Shown here piece after piece: positions 7,477 through 16,624 of a stretch of DNA of 64,000 nt. The translations under genes were made by a program, and so were the position numbers. The notes below the pieces were generated by a model. The model was given only the letters and a program-made list of their open reading frames with translations, did not search any database and was not told the DNA's origin. Origin of the DNA: an uncultured Bacteroidales bacterium (GTDB lineage Bacteria > Bacteroidota > Bacteroidia > Bacteroidales > Paludibacteraceae); assembly GCA_937891975.1 (NCBI GenBank), contig CALAUA010000012.1, forward strand, positions 124,001-188,000, given 5' to 3'. The stretch's first letter is position 1, and each line of letters begins with the position of its first letter.

Positions 7477-9327
7477 TTACTTCACTCGAATATATGTAAT
7501 TGTTCCTTCACTGCTTGTATAGATACATTCTTTCCTACTCAACGGCAATGGTGTATTCAATATTGAATTGCCAATCTTATGACGCCAGAGCACCTCGCCT
7601 GTCTCGGCATCCATACCCAGTAGCAAACCATTCTTCGTGCTCACCCACAAGGTGCCATCCTTCTCTAGCGGCATAGCAGGGTTGTGCTCATAGCCAAAAT
7701 CAGCATGCGTGACCCAGCGGGGAGATGGGGTATTGAACGCCCCTTGGGGGCTATTGGACGCTGCGCTAATGGATAATGGGTAATGGGTAGGCAGGGCTAC
7801 AATAGTATCCCACATGCACTTGGAATAGACCGTCTTGCCATCTTCGCTCATGCCGACCGTCTCACGTACCTTATACTGATTGGTGCGCCAAACCACTGCA
7901 CCCGTCTCGGCGTCGAGGCAAGTGAAATAGCGGTCAGGGGCAGTGATGAAGATCTTGCCATCGGCTGCCACAGGCCATACACTGGCAGGGGAGAGTTTGG
8001 GATTACCCTTGCCGTTGTTCCACTTCCAAGCCAATGAGCCATCAGAAAGATTAAGGGCATAGAGATGCGTATCCCAACAGCCAAAATAGAGTTTGTCGCG
8101 ATACACCAATGGGCGAGTGAGGACATAATTCTTCAACTCGTCGAATGACCACTTTACTTTACCCGTATGGATATCAATAGCGAACATTCTGCCGTCGCCG
8201 CCACCGATATATGCCACGCCCTCGTGGATAGTGGCTGCACCCATAACAGCTTGATTAGTAGTGATATGCCATAGTTCTTTACCCGTCTTAGCATCCAGTC
8301 CGTAGATATTGTAGTTGGCACTACCGAACACCACTACGCCATCGCTGACCGCAGGGCTTCCCACGATACGCATGCCTGTGTCAAAAGTCCAGAGCGTCTT
8401 GCCCGATTGGAGGTCCAACCCATACATCACACCCACGTCATCGCCAATAAACAAACTCTTACCATCGGTAACAGGTGTAGAATAGATACCTCCTTTCAGC
8501 GCTTTATGCCATAAGCGTTTAACGTTCTTATACTCTTTATTCACAGAGAAATCAGGGCGCAGACTCGCATCGGATATACCATATTCTTTTTGACCAAAAG
8601 GCAAACTCAACCAATGTTCTGCCTCTAGTCCAATACGTTTTTCGTGAAAACGGATGCTATCGGTGATTGTGATGATGGAGTATCCATTGATGGTATCTTT
8701 GTCGCGCAAGTTCGAGCGATTAAGCACATCCGCTATGCCATCACAATCAAAGAGCAAATTGCGATGATAATGTCCTCCCATAATACATTGCACATTATGT
8801 TGGCGGAGCACATCGGTCACGTCATACCAGTTATCCACATCGCCATTGCGCAGAGGATAGTGAGTAAAGACGAATATCGGAGCATCGCCTGCCTTGGACA
8901 CACTATCCAGATTATGCTTCAGCCATGCTATATCCTGCGGCGCCACATGTCCGTCTGCCATACGAATCACTGGTCCCGAATTGAAACCAATGAAGTACAT
9001 ACCATTATGCGTAAAGGCAAAGCGACTATCACCAAATACGCGGGTGAAGTCCATCACGCCCGACTCCGACCATGTAGTCTCGTGGTTGCCCGAAGCTGCA
9101 TAATAGGGCACGCAGAGTTGGTCAAGCGCTGCTTTCACAGCTTCGATGGAAGCGCGGTCGCCTGACTCTGTCAAGTCGCCTGTCACCACCACAAATTCAA
9201 TCTCAGGATTTTGGTTTATATCTGCAATCGAGCGTTGCAAATCCTCCATCGGATGTGGGTTGCTAGTGCTGATATGCGTATCGGTCAGCAACGCAAAGGA
9301 AAATAATAAAATCGAAAGAATATTCAT
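7477..9327 (-). CDS. Metallophosphatase fused to a PQQ-like beta-propeller
   Basis: 616 residues. Residues 1-250 are a calcineurin-like phosphoesterase: D16xH18 in ALLTDTHIS, VTGDLTESGD, SGNHET and GGHYHRNL are the metal-binding motifs. Residues about 275-616 are a propeller of repeated units of the form LDAxTGxxxW (for example GLDAKTGKELWHI and CLDAETGAVVWR). Such fusions occur in Bacteroidales and are thought to be periplasmic. The hydrophobic N terminus (NILSILLFSFALL) runs straight into the first metal motif, so it may be a strand of the fold more than a signal peptide; export is uncertain. About 21 residues near 511-532 come from a repeat element. Nine bases separate it from dnaX upstream. 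Confidence 0.88.
   Translation of the reverse strand: MNILSILLFSFALLTDTHISTSNPHPMEDLQRSIADINQNPEIEFVVVTGDLTESGDRASIEAVKAALDQLCVPYYAASGNHETTWSESGVMDFTRVFGDSRFAFTHNGMYFIGFNSGPVIRMADGHVAPQDIAWLKHNLDSVSKAGDAPIFVFTHYPLRNGDVDNWYDVTDVLRQHNVQCIMGGHYHRNLLFDCDGIADVLNRSNLRDKDTINGYSIITITDSIRFHEKRIGLEAEHWLSLPFGQKEYGISDASLRPDFSVNKEYKNVKRLWHKALKGGIYSTPVTDGKSLFIGDDVGVMYGLDLQSGKTLWTFDTGMRIVGSPAVSDGVVVFGSANYNIYGLDAKTGKELWHITTNQAVMGAATIHEGVAYIGGGDGRMFAIDIHTGKVKWSFDELKNYVLTRPLVYRDKLYFGCWDTHLYALNLSDGSLAWKWNNGKGNPKLSPASVWPVAADGKIFITAPDRYFTCLDAETGAVVWRTNQYKVRETVGMSEDGKTVYSKCMWDTIVALPTHYPLSISAASNSPQGAFNTPSPRWVTHADFGYEHNPAMPLEKDGTLWVSTKNGLLLGMDAETGEVLWRHKIGNSILNTPLPLSRKECIYTSSEGTITYIRVK
7733..7794. repeat. Hairpin/heptad repeat inside the metallophosphatase gene
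   Basis: GAACGCCCC-TTG-GGGGC is a hairpin with a four-to-five-base stem. It is followed by GGACGC with a GCGC stem and then 7-base units TAATGGR to 7792. The arrangement matches the element at 3656 closely. It is read in frame by the minus-strand gene as HYPLSISAASNSPQGAFNTP, between propeller strands. Confidence 0.85.
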
Positions 9328-9336
9328 AATTCCAAA

Positions 9337-11094
9337 TTACTCCAACTGTAGATTCATTCTTGTCTTCAAGTCCGCCAAATGGGGGTTTTGTTTAACCAGC
9401 AACTTGTATTTATCCACAGCAGTATAGGCTTTGCTACTACGGTCAAACTCGGCCACATCTACTTGCAATTTCAATAGGTCATTCTGCAATGCATCGCGAA
9501 CCAAATCCATCACTTTCTTGCCAAACTTAGCAAACTCTTGTTTTTGCCAAGGATTAGCCACTACAATACGACACAATTCTGGATTGATTAATTCAGGTTG
9601 GCATGCTGACAACATTGCCAACAGACGCTCTTCACTTTGGAAGTATTGGTTTAGACCAACCCACGCGTCAATGAGTTGGTCATGTGTAAAAGGGGTATTA
9701 CGTTGCGTGTTATTAGCTTCGCGTTGTTGGTCCTCTGCGCTCACGTTATTGGCTTCGCGTTGTTTGTTTACTTCGTTTGCGTTAATCACGCCTAGATTAC
9801 CCAATGATGGCATTGCACCTAGCGATGGCATTGGGCGATTGAGGGTAATAGGATTAGGAGCGCTAGATGGAGTAGGGGCACTAGAGGAACTCGGGGAAGA
9901 AGTAGGACGACTAGATGTACTAGAAGAATTAGGGAGGCTAGGCGCTGAGGCGGTTGGAGTTGACTTCTTCGCAGGTTGCGGTGTAGGCGCGGTCTCTACA
10001 GATTCCAGTAAGCGACAAAGCTTCACCAATGCCAACTCTACGGTGAGGCGTTTGTTCTTGGCAGTACGGTAGTTGATATCACAAGTATTCATAACCTCCA
10101 ATGCGTTGAACAGCCATTTGGCATTGCAACGTTTGGCTTGTTCCTGATAATGCTGACGGATAGTCTCGGACGTCTCAAGAAGTTGAACAGTAGCAGGATC
10201 TTTGCTGACCAAAACATCACGCAAGTGCTGAGCAAAGCCCGTCACAAAATGTCCTGCATCGAATCCCTTTTGCAACACCTCGTTGAGTAACAGCAATGCT
10301 TCGCTCACATTACTAGTAAGAGCGGAAGCTACAAGACGGAAATAATAGTCAGTATCTAGGACATTGAGCACCTCAATGGCTTGCTCATAACTGATATTCG
10401 TTCCGCAGAAAGATACTAGCTGGTCAAAGATACTAAGCGCATCACGCATACCACCATCAGCCTTCTGTGCCACCACATTCAGTGCCTCTTCGCTCGCGTT
10501 GATACCTTCTTGTTTAGCCACATATTGCAAATGGCGAATCGTATCAGCCACAGTAATGCGACTAAAGTCATATACCTGACAACGGCTCAGGATGGTTGGC
10601 AACACTTTGTGTTTCTCTGTGGTTGCCAAGATAAAGATGGCATATGCTGGTGGCTCCTCCAATGTCTTCAATAGCGCATTGAACGCACCTTGCGACAGCA
10701 TGTGCACCTCATCTATAATATATACACTGTATTTACCTATTTGTGGCGGAATACGCACTTGGTCTATCAGCGAACGAATATCCTCCACCGAGTTATTGGA
10801 CGCCGCGTCCAACTCGTGGATATTAAACGAACGCTGTTCGTTGAATGCCACGCATGATTCGCATTGATTACACGCATCATGTTCCGCAGTTGGATTTAAG
10901 CAATTTATTGTCTTGGCGAAAATACGTGCACATGTTGTTTTGCCCACGCCACGAGGTCCACAGAAGAGATAAGCATGTGCTAAGTGATTAGTACGTATGG
11001 CATTACGTAAAGTCTGCGTCAATGCCTCCTGACCTACCACACTCTCAAATGTTGTAGGACGATACTTTCTTGCTGATACGATATAATTCTCCAT
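9337..11094 (-). CDS. dnaX: DNA polymerase III subunits gamma/tau
   Basis: 585 residues, clamp-loader ATPase. Walker A GPRGVGKTTCARIFAKT near residue 46, a zinc site with CNQCESC near residue 76, Walker B IIDEVHM and sensor ATTEKHKVLPTILSRC are all present. A Ser/Pro-rich linker (about residues 370-420) and a short internal duplication (REANNVSAEDQQREANN, about 440-460) precede the C-terminal tau domain. I see no obvious slippery site that would give a separate gamma form. It heads a minus-strand run with the metallophosphatase, ygiQ and M23 genes, under a promoter of the TTGCRTATGTGCA type. Confidence 0.96.
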   Translation of the reverse strand: MENYIVSARKYRPTTFESVVGQEALTQTLRNAIRTNHLAHAYLFCGPRGVGKTTCARIFAKTINCLNPTAEHDACNQCESCVAFNEQRSFNIHELDAASNNSVEDIRSLIDQVRIPPQIGKYSVYIIDEVHMLSQGAFNALLKTLEEPPAYAIFILATTEKHKVLPTILSRCQVYDFSRITVADTIRHLQYVAKQEGINASEEALNVVAQKADGGMRDALSIFDQLVSFCGTNISYEQAIEVLNVLDTDYYFRLVASALTSNVSEALLLLNEVLQKGFDAGHFVTGFAQHLRDVLVSKDPATVQLLETSETIRQHYQEQAKRCNAKWLFNALEVMNTCDINYRTAKNKRLTVELALVKLCRLLESVETAPTPQPAKKSTPTASAPSLPNSSSTSSRPTSSPSSSSAPTPSSAPNPITLNRPMPSLGAMPSLGNLGVINANEVNKQREANNVSAEDQQREANNTQRNTPFTHDQLIDAWVGLNQYFQSEERLLAMLSACQPELINPELCRIVVANPWQKQEFAKFGKKVMDLVRDALQNDLLKLQVDVAEFDRSSKAYTAVDKYKLLVKQNPHLADLKTRMNLQLE

Positions 11095-11111
11095 AATACA
11101 TAATTAACGTG

Positions 11112-11142
11112 CAAAGTTACAATAAAAAATGCACATATGCAA
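11112..11142 (-). promoter_or_regulatory. dnaX promoter, TTGCATATGTGCA subtype
   Basis: Minus strand: TTGCATATGTGCA (11142-11130), ten bases, then TAACTTTG (11119-11112). The start codon is 18 bases below the box. The 13-base block is shared with promoters at 25224, 42289 and 47849. Confidence 0.8.
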
Positions 11143-11170
11143 GAAAATAGTAAAAAAAATCGCTATTTTC

Positions 11171-11203
11171 AGGATAATGGGACGGCACGCAGCGCCTGTA
11201 GGA
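11171..11203. repeat. Single hairpin element upstream of rubredoxin
   Basis: GGATAATGGGACGGC-ACGCAGC-GCC followed by TGTAGG resembles the hairpin core at 47411 (GGAACGGCAC, GAA, GTGCC, then TACAG). It lacks a clear tandem heptad array, so it is a weak or decayed copy. Confidence 0.5.
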
Positions 11204-11353
11204 CACAGATCTAATGTTTTTAATGTAGTATAGAAAGTATTGGAATCACCTATTATTTGGTAAGAGATTGAGAGATGAAAGATGAGAGGGTTTGGCATAG
11301 AATTTGTAGGAAAGAAAACGAGTACAAATTTATTAACTTTAATTTTTTGAGAT

Positions 11354-11515
11354 ATGAAAAAGTATATATGTGATGTTTGTGGTTGGGAATATGATCCAAC
11401 CGTTGGAGTAGAAGAAGCAGGTATAGCAGCAGGCACATCTTGGGAAAACGTACCTGAAGATTTTGTTTGTCCACTCTGTGGCGTAGGGAAAGACGAATTT
11501 TCTGCTGCTGAATAA
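11354..11515 (+). CDS. Rubredoxin
   Basis: 53 residues, full length for a rubredoxin. The iron ligands are CDVCG (Cys6, Cys9) and CPLCG (Cys39, Cys42), with the conserved WEYDPTVG and PEDFVCP stretches. It is a small cytoplasmic one-electron carrier, typically feeding rubrerythrin or other oxygen-defence reductases in anaerobes. The gene stands alone: hairpin element upstream, strong terminator directly downstream. A longer open frame on the opposite strand covers it but has no protein-like features. Confidence 0.96.
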   Translation: MKKYICDVCGWEYDPTVGVEEAGIAAGTSWENVPEDFVCPLCGVGKDEFSAAE

Positions 11516-11518
11516 CAC

Positions 11519-11552
11519 CAAAAAAGCCTCGAAAAAATCGAGGCTTTTTTAT
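11519..11552 (+). terminator. Rho-independent terminator of rubredoxin
   Basis: AAAAAGCCTCG, a seven-base loop, CGAGGCTTTTTT: perfect stem with T tract, four bases after the stop codon. The A tract on the left makes it usable for gdhA from the other side as well. Confidence 0.93.
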
Positions 11553-11604
11553 TTAACGATAAACACCACATGCTACGCCAATGGCGTGGCACATTGTGTG
11601 ATAT

Positions 11605-12948
11605 TTAGATGATACCCTGTTCCAACATAGCTTGAGCAACCTTCATGAAGCCCGCGATATTCGCGCCCTTCACATAGTCGATTGTACCATCGGCTTGTGT
11701 GCCAAACTTCACACATTGCTCATGGATAGATTGCATGATTTGATGTAAACGAGTATCTACCTCTTGTGCGGTCCAACTCAAATGTTCGCAGTTTTGTGTC
11801 ATTTCCAAGCCAGAAGTAGCTACGCCACCTGCATTAACCGCTTTACCTGGAGCAAAGAGTACGCCATTATGTTGGAAGTAGTGGATAGCGCCAGGTTGGC
11901 AACCCATGTTACTTACCTCGCAGCAGCACCAGCAGCCATTAGCCTTGAGTTCCTTGGCATCATCCTCGCTAAGCTCGTTTTGGAACGCACAAGGAAGAGC
12001 GATGTCGCAAGGAATAGACCATGCCTTCTTGCCTGGAGTGAATTGAGCTTGAGCAGGGAACTTGTCTGCCATATCTTGTACTTTGTTGCGGTTAGAAGCA
12101 CGCATCACGAGCATGTAGTCAATCATCTCCGCTGTGATACCCTCAGGGATAGCGCAAACGCCATCAGGACCAGAGATAGCCACTACTTTCGCACCCAACT
12201 CGGTTGCTTTTTGGGCTGCACCCCAAGCTACGTTACCGAAACCAGAGATAGCTACAGTCTTACCCTCAAGGGTCTTGCCAGCTTGGTGGAGGAGGTGCTC
12301 TGTGAAATAGAGTGCACCATAACCAGTAGCCTCAGGACGAAGGATAGAGCCACCCCAAGTCATACCTTTACCTGTGAGCACACCTGTGTGATATTCGCGT
12401 GCGAGCTTTTGATACATACCGTTGAGGAAGCCAATCTCGCGGCCACCGACACCTACATCACCTGCTGGGACATCGGTATCGACACCGATATTGCGCCAGA
12501 GTTCGAGCATGAAGGCTTGGCAGAAACGCATGATCTCAGCATCGGATTTACCAACAGGATCGAAGTCAGAACCACCCTTAGCGCCACCCATAGGAAGAGT
12601 AGTAAGAGCATTTTTAAATGTTTGCTCAAAACCTAAGAACTTCAACATAGAAGGGTTGACTGCTTTGTGGAAGCGCAATCCACCTTTGTATGGGCCAATT
12701 GCAGAATTAAATTGCACACGATAGCCCAAATTGGTTTGTACCTCACCTTGATCATCAATCCATGTGACACGGAAGGTGAAGATACGATCAGGTTCTACCA
12801 TTCGCTCTACAATTTTAGCCTTTTCATACTCAGGATGTTGATTATAAACTTCCTCAATAGATTCTAGTACCTCTTGCACGGCTTGCAGATACTCTGATTC
12901 GCCTGGATGCTTTGCAGCAAGGTGCTGCATGATTAATTCGGTTTTCAT
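11605..12948 (-). CDS. gdhA: NADP-type glutamate dehydrogenase
   Basis: 447 residues, the standard length for the hexameric bacterial enzyme. Motifs: YKGGLRFHKAVNPSMLKFLG, PMGGAKGGSDFDP with the catalytic lysine region, and the nucleotide fold ISGFGNVAWGAAQKATELGAKV. It makes glutamate from 2-oxoglutarate and ammonia (or the reverse) in the cytoplasm and is the main ammonia entry point in many gut anaerobes. It has its own promoter, whose -33 box lies inside the end of the upstream kinase gene. Confidence 0.97.
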   Translation of the reverse strand: MKTELIMQHLAAKHPGESEYLQAVQEVLESIEEVYNQHPEYEKAKIVERMVEPDRIFTFRVTWIDDQGEVQTNLGYRVQFNSAIGPYKGGLRFHKAVNPSMLKFLGFEQTFKNALTTLPMGGAKGGSDFDPVGKSDAEIMRFCQAFMLELWRNIGVDTDVPAGDVGVGGREIGFLNGMYQKLAREYHTGVLTGKGMTWGGSILRPEATGYGALYFTEHLLHQAGKTLEGKTVAISGFGNVAWGAAQKATELGAKVVAISGPDGVCAIPEGITAEMIDYMLVMRASNRNKVQDMADKFPAQAQFTPGKKAWSIPCDIALPCAFQNELSEDDAKELKANGCWCCCEVSNMGCQPGAIHYFQHNGVLFAPGKAVNAGGVATSGLEMTQNCEHLSWTAQEVDTRLHQIMQSIHEQCVKFGTQADGTIDYVKGANIAGFMKVAQAMLEQGII

Positions 12949-13020
12949 TGTAACATTTTTTTATGGTTTGTTATTTATTCGGGTGTCAAGAATCGGGTAT
13001 CCAATATTGAATTGTGGGTG

Positions 13021-13051
13021 CAAAGTTACTACTTTTTTCGTAAATATACAA
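13021..13051 (-). promoter_or_regulatory. gdhA promoter overlapping the kinase 3' end
   Basis: Minus strand TTG (13051-13049) and TAACTTTG (13028-13021), first bases 23 apart. The stop codon of the kinase (13031-13029) lies between the two boxes. The leader to the gdhA ATG is about 72 bases. Confidence 0.8.
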
Positions 13052-15257
13052 AAAATATCGTACCTTTTTCTGAAGATTGAAAAGAAATCTTACCTCCACT
13101 GCCTTCTACAATATTCTTTGAGATAGCCAATCCGAGACCTGCTCCCGTATTTTTAGTAGTAAAATTAGGTATGAACACTTTGTCCCTTATATCATCTGGT
13201 ATTCCTGGTCCATTATCCGAGAAAGAAATTTCAATCCATTGAAAATCTTCAGACAAACCTTTAGACATGCGCTGGCTATCCAATACACTTTTTAAGATAA
13301 TAATCAAATCGGCATCCTTGCACCCTTTCATGGCTTGAATGGCATTACGCGCAATGTTGGTAAACACCTGAATGATTTGTTCGGAATCAGCCAACGCCAT
13401 CATACCTTCTTCTGGACCAATATAACGAATAGGAATATTGGCAGAATTGTTTTTCAGTAAGGTAATAAAAGAACTCAACTTGGCTGCAATATCCATTGCC
13501 ACAGGATTGACCTCAGGCATTTTCGCAAACGAAGAGAAAGATGTTGCGATATTGCCTAAGTTGTCAATCTGCTCGATGAGCAGTTTGGTAGAACGATTGA
13601 AATAGTCATCAAACTGCTCCGTACCCTTTCTGCGTTGCAATTGCTGTAAGGTTAATTTCATAGCTGTCAATGGGTTATTAATCTCATGCGCCACTTGTCT
13701 AGCCATGGTGCGCCATGCTCCCTCACGTTCGGAACGAGCTAACTTTTGCGTAGAATCAGCCAAGACATCCATCATCGTATTATAGTGTTGTAACAAATCG
13801 CCGATTTCATCATGAAAAGCATAAGAAATATGCTTGCTTTTTTCTCCGAAACGATAATTCTTGAGTTGCAATGTGATTGCACGCAATGGCTCTGCAACAC
13901 CACGAGCAAATAACCACACTACTAAAATAGCCAATAAAAGCAACACCATATACAAAGGCAACATACGAATGATAAAATCTTCCACATCGGTGTTCATTTC
14001 ACTCTGCGATATAAAACTAGGAACTGCAATATAGCCTATCTGCGTAAAACTACCATTCACAAACTCCGTATATGCCGACAAATAGCGCACATCTCCCATC
14101 TGTTCATCTTGCACCAAGGTGGAATTATCAGTAAAAAAGGCTTCAGGAGCTATGCTATGTGAAACAATACCATAGTCGAATATCTGAGGACAAGAACTAC
14201 CTAACAACTGACCATTCATATCATAGACATGGATATCGGTCTCATACACAAAACTGATATCACGCAGGTCAATATTCAACGCGCTACTATTCTCTCTACC
14301 TAACCCCAAATCCCAATAATACATATTCTGCAACGCCTGCTGGATATACTTTGCCTTTTCCTGCAAATTATCGCGCTGACGCGCAATAAACATCTGACGG
14401 ATATGTACTACCGACAAGAGAAATATAGATATTAGCGCAAACATCATGACTGGGGTTAACACCAACTGCAAACGCCCTGACAATGACAGATTCTGAATCC
14501 CCCTATTCTTCACTATTCTCACAATGGCCAACGTCAGCAATGCACCAACTAGCAGAACAGCAAATACATAGTACACGTATATCTTATTGCGGTTGGCATC
14601 ATCATGCTTCTCTGATGCCAAAATAGACTGATAGGAGAAATTCTCGATATGAACGGTATTATGCGAAACTATTTCCTCCGTAGCATTTACCAAAGAAAAT
14701 AAGTACTCGCCAGTAACTGAATATACTGGACAACTATCTTCCGTTTTCCCCTTGCGTAAGGTTAAGCGCCAATGTTCATTCCCACGGAATGGTGCAATAA
14801 ATATATTGTGTAAATTATCAGAAGTTACACGGTAATTATATTTAATTGGTATCACCGCCAACAAGTGCATATCTCCTAAACGCACTCGCTTACATACTCC
14901 CAAAGCGTTGTCCCACTGTGCGAACTGCCATGTATCATATACATTGCGCATTGGGTAGCGCGAAGAACTCAACCACGAATCTGTCCAATAAACCAATTGC
15001 TGCCCCCTATACACGTACAAAAGCACATCGTTGCTTGAACGAGTGTAATATACAAGTGAGTCAAAATTATTGGTTTCTAGCGCATCACATACATGAGATA
15101 GCAAACTATCGGCACGCTGCTGTTGCTCATGCAGCGTATCCTGCAAACGCGCACAATCCCGATTAAAAGAACTACAGGATGAAAAGACTGCTAATAAAAC
15201 AGCAAACCATATATAGTTTATCCATTTCACGCTGCAAATGTACAAAAATTCTTCCAC
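13029..15257 (-). CDS. Membrane sensor histidine kinase
   Basis: Up to 742 residues. Order: hydrophobic N terminus with a lipobox-like FSSCSS, periplasmic region, two membrane segments near residues 235-255 and 265-290, a second periplasmic sensor region, a membrane segment near 430-450, HAMP-like linker, the H box RQVAHEINNPLTAMK (His about 524), and the ATPase domain with IARNAIQAMKG, DNGPGIPDD and GAGLGLAISKNIV. It resembles NtrY-like kinases in layout. No response regulator is adjacent. The ATG at 15257 lies upstream of a perfect -7 box (15242-15235) and a GTG at 15230 would be almost leaderless, so the start is unsure. Confidence 0.9.
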   Translation of the reverse strand: MEEFLYICSVKWINYIWFAVLLAVFSSCSSFNRDCARLQDTLHEQQQRADSLLSHVCDALETNNFDSLVYYTRSSNDVLLYVYRGQQLVYWTDSWLSSSRYPMRNVYDTWQFAQWDNALGVCKRVRLGDMHLLAVIPIKYNYRVTSDNLHNIFIAPFRGNEHWRLTLRKGKTEDSCPVYSVTGEYLFSLVNATEEIVSHNTVHIENFSYQSILASEKHDDANRNKIYVYYVFAVLLVGALLTLAIVRIVKNRGIQNLSLSGRLQLVLTPVMMFALISIFLLSVVHIRQMFIARQRDNLQEKAKYIQQALQNMYYWDLGLGRENSSALNIDLRDISFVYETDIHVYDMNGQLLGSSCPQIFDYGIVSHSIAPEAFFTDNSTLVQDEQMGDVRYLSAYTEFVNGSFTQIGYIAVPSFISQSEMNTDVEDFIIRMLPLYMVLLLLAILVVWLFARGVAEPLRAITLQLKNYRFGEKSKHISYAFHDEIGDLLQHYNTMMDVLADSTQKLARSEREGAWRTMARQVAHEINNPLTAMKLTLQQLQRRKGTEQFDDYFNRSTKLLIEQIDNLGNIATSFSSFAKMPEVNPVAMDIAAKLSSFITLLKNNSANIPIRYIGPEEGMMALADSEQIIQVFTNIARNAIQAMKGCKDADLIIILKSVLDSQRMSKGLSEDFQWIEISFSDNGPGIPDDIRDKVFIPNFTTKNTGAGLGLAISKNIVEGSGGKISFQSSEKGTIFFVYLRKK

Positions 15258-15265
15258 ATATGCAA
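15235..15265 (-). promoter_or_regulatory. Promoter-like site over the kinase start
   Basis: Minus strand TTGCATATGTGGA (15265-15253), ten bases, TACATTTG (15242-15235). It fits the TTGCRTATGTGCA subtype at 12 of 13 positions, but it overlaps the first codons of the kinase frame. Either the kinase starts at the GTG at 15230 with almost no leader or the ATG is served from further upstream. Confidence 0.55.
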
Positions 15266-15313
15266 GTTCTTTTTATATTTTTTGATAGATTTGATATTTT
15301 ATTATGCATTTTC

Positions 15314-15344
15314 TTGCAGAATCATTTTTTTTTGATTACCTTTG
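15314..15344 (+). promoter_or_regulatory. Promoter of the GHL10 gene
   Basis: TTG at 15314 and TACCTTTG at 15337-15344, first bases 23 apart, 25 bases before the ATG at 15369. The box excludes the earlier in-frame TTG at 15342 as a start. Confidence 0.82.
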
Positions 15345-15368
15345 CACGCAATTTTAATTTTGATACAC

Positions 15369-16559
15369 ATGAAAAAGATTATTCTTTCGTTTTGTTTCAC
15401 AGCTCTTGCGCTGGTGATGTTTGCGCAACAACCTTATTTCCGTGCTGCATGGATTAGCACTGTAGCTAACATTGATTTTCCTTCTAAAGCTGCTATTGGC
15501 AACTATGAGCAGCAACAGAAGGAGATGATTGATATGTTAGATGCCTTCAAGGCTATGAATCTCAATGCTGTTGTATTCCAAGTGCGTCCTACAGCCGATG
15601 CTTTGTATCCATCCAAACTAGAACCTTGGAGCCATTGGCTAACTGGTAAGCAAGGTGAAGCTGCTAACTATGACCCATTGGAATTCGTATGCACAGAAGC
15701 ACACAAACGCGGTATAGACGTACACGTATGGATAAACCCTTACCGTGTGACAGTTCCTGCTATGAAAATAGAGGACTTATCTCCTGATCACATGTACAAC
15801 AAACATCCTGAGTGGTTTGTGAAATACGGTAAACAATGGTACTATGCACCTCACTTGCAGCAAACACGTGATTTTCTTTGCCAAGTGGTGGCTGATCTCG
15901 TGACTCGCTACGATATCCAAGCGATTCATATGGATGACTATTTCTATCCGTATCCTATTTCTGGAGAGGACTTCCCTGATGCAGAGGCTTTTGCAAAGGA
16001 TTCGCGTGGTTTCAGTAATATCGGCGATTGGCGTCGCGACAACGTTAACCTTGCCATTGAAGCCGTCCACAAAACCATCAATAGCATCAACCCTAACGTG
16101 GAGTTTGGTATATCTCCATTTGGCATTTGGCGCAACAAAGCCAACGACCCACGTGGTAGCGAGACCAACGGCTTACAAAATTACGACCAACTGTATGCAG
16201 ATATCCTTTTGTGGATGGAAAAAGGTTGGATTGACTATGTAGTGCCTCAACTCTACTGGGAAATTGGAAAGAAAGTGGCTGATTATGAAATCCTTGCACA
16301 TTGGTGGGCTGCGCATGCTACCGACAAATGTCGCGTGTATATAGGCATGGCACCTTTCCACTTGGGTGAGCAAAAAGGCGCTGCCGCATGGCGTGAAGGT
16401 AATGAAATCTGCCGTCAATTGCATCTTAACCGCACTATTCCTGGTATCACAGGAGAATGCTATTTTCGCGCATGCGACTTGGTAGAAAACCGTTGCAACT
16501 TAACAGATAGCTTAAAGCAAGTATTCTACAAAACATATGTACCTGCTCCAAGAAAATAA
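15369..16559 (+). CDS. Secreted family-10-like glycosyl hydrolase (GHL10)
   Basis: 396 residues. Signal peptide MKKIILSFCFTALALVMFAQ, then a TIM-barrel with the GHL10 pattern: RAAWISTVANIDFPSK, AVVFQVRPTADALYPS, DVHVWINPYRVT, IQAIHMDDYFYPYP and FGISPFGIWRNKA. Homologues of this shape act on surface or dietary polysaccharide outside the cytoplasm, but the substrate of GHL10 members is largely unknown. The gene stands alone, with its own promoter and a clear terminator, so it is probably expressed as a single unit. Confidence 0.9.
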   Translation: MKKIILSFCFTALALVMFAQQPYFRAAWISTVANIDFPSKAAIGNYEQQQKEMIDMLDAFKAMNLNAVVFQVRPTADALYPSKLEPWSHWLTGKQGEAANYDPLEFVCTEAHKRGIDVHVWINPYRVTVPAMKIEDLSPDHMYNKHPEWFVKYGKQWYYAPHLQQTRDFLCQVVADLVTRYDIQAIHMDDYFYPYPISGEDFPDAEAFAKDSRGFSNIGDWRRDNVNLAIEAVHKTINSINPNVEFGISPFGIWRNKANDPRGSETNGLQNYDQLYADILLWMEKGWIDYVVPQLYWEIGKKVADYEILAHWWAAHATDKCRVYIGMAPFHLGEQKGAAAWREGNEICRQLHLNRTIPGITGECYFRACDLVENRCNLTDSLKQVFYKTYVPAPRK

Positions 16560-16577
16560 TCTATAATCATCATAGTA

Positions 16578-16605
16578 AATGGAGCGAAACATTCGCTCCA
16601 TTTTT
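16578..16605 (+). terminator. Terminator of the GHL10 gene
   Basis: AAATGGAGCGAA, loop ACA, TTCGCTCCATTTTT; 12-base stem with T tract, about 20 bases after the stop codon. Confidence 0.93.
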
Positions 16606-16624
16606 CTTATTTACTTGACACACA

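Noticed and set aside
10795..10812. GGACGCCGCGTCC in dnaX as a hairpin element
   Set aside because: These are codons of the conserved DAASN motif and no heptads follow.
11104..11592. 162-residue minus-strand open frame
   Set aside because: It covers rubredoxin on the plus strand, which has all four Cys ligands and its own terminator.
11764..12636. 290-residue plus-strand open frame
   Set aside because: Mirror of gdhA; no family motif and composition follows the reverse codons.
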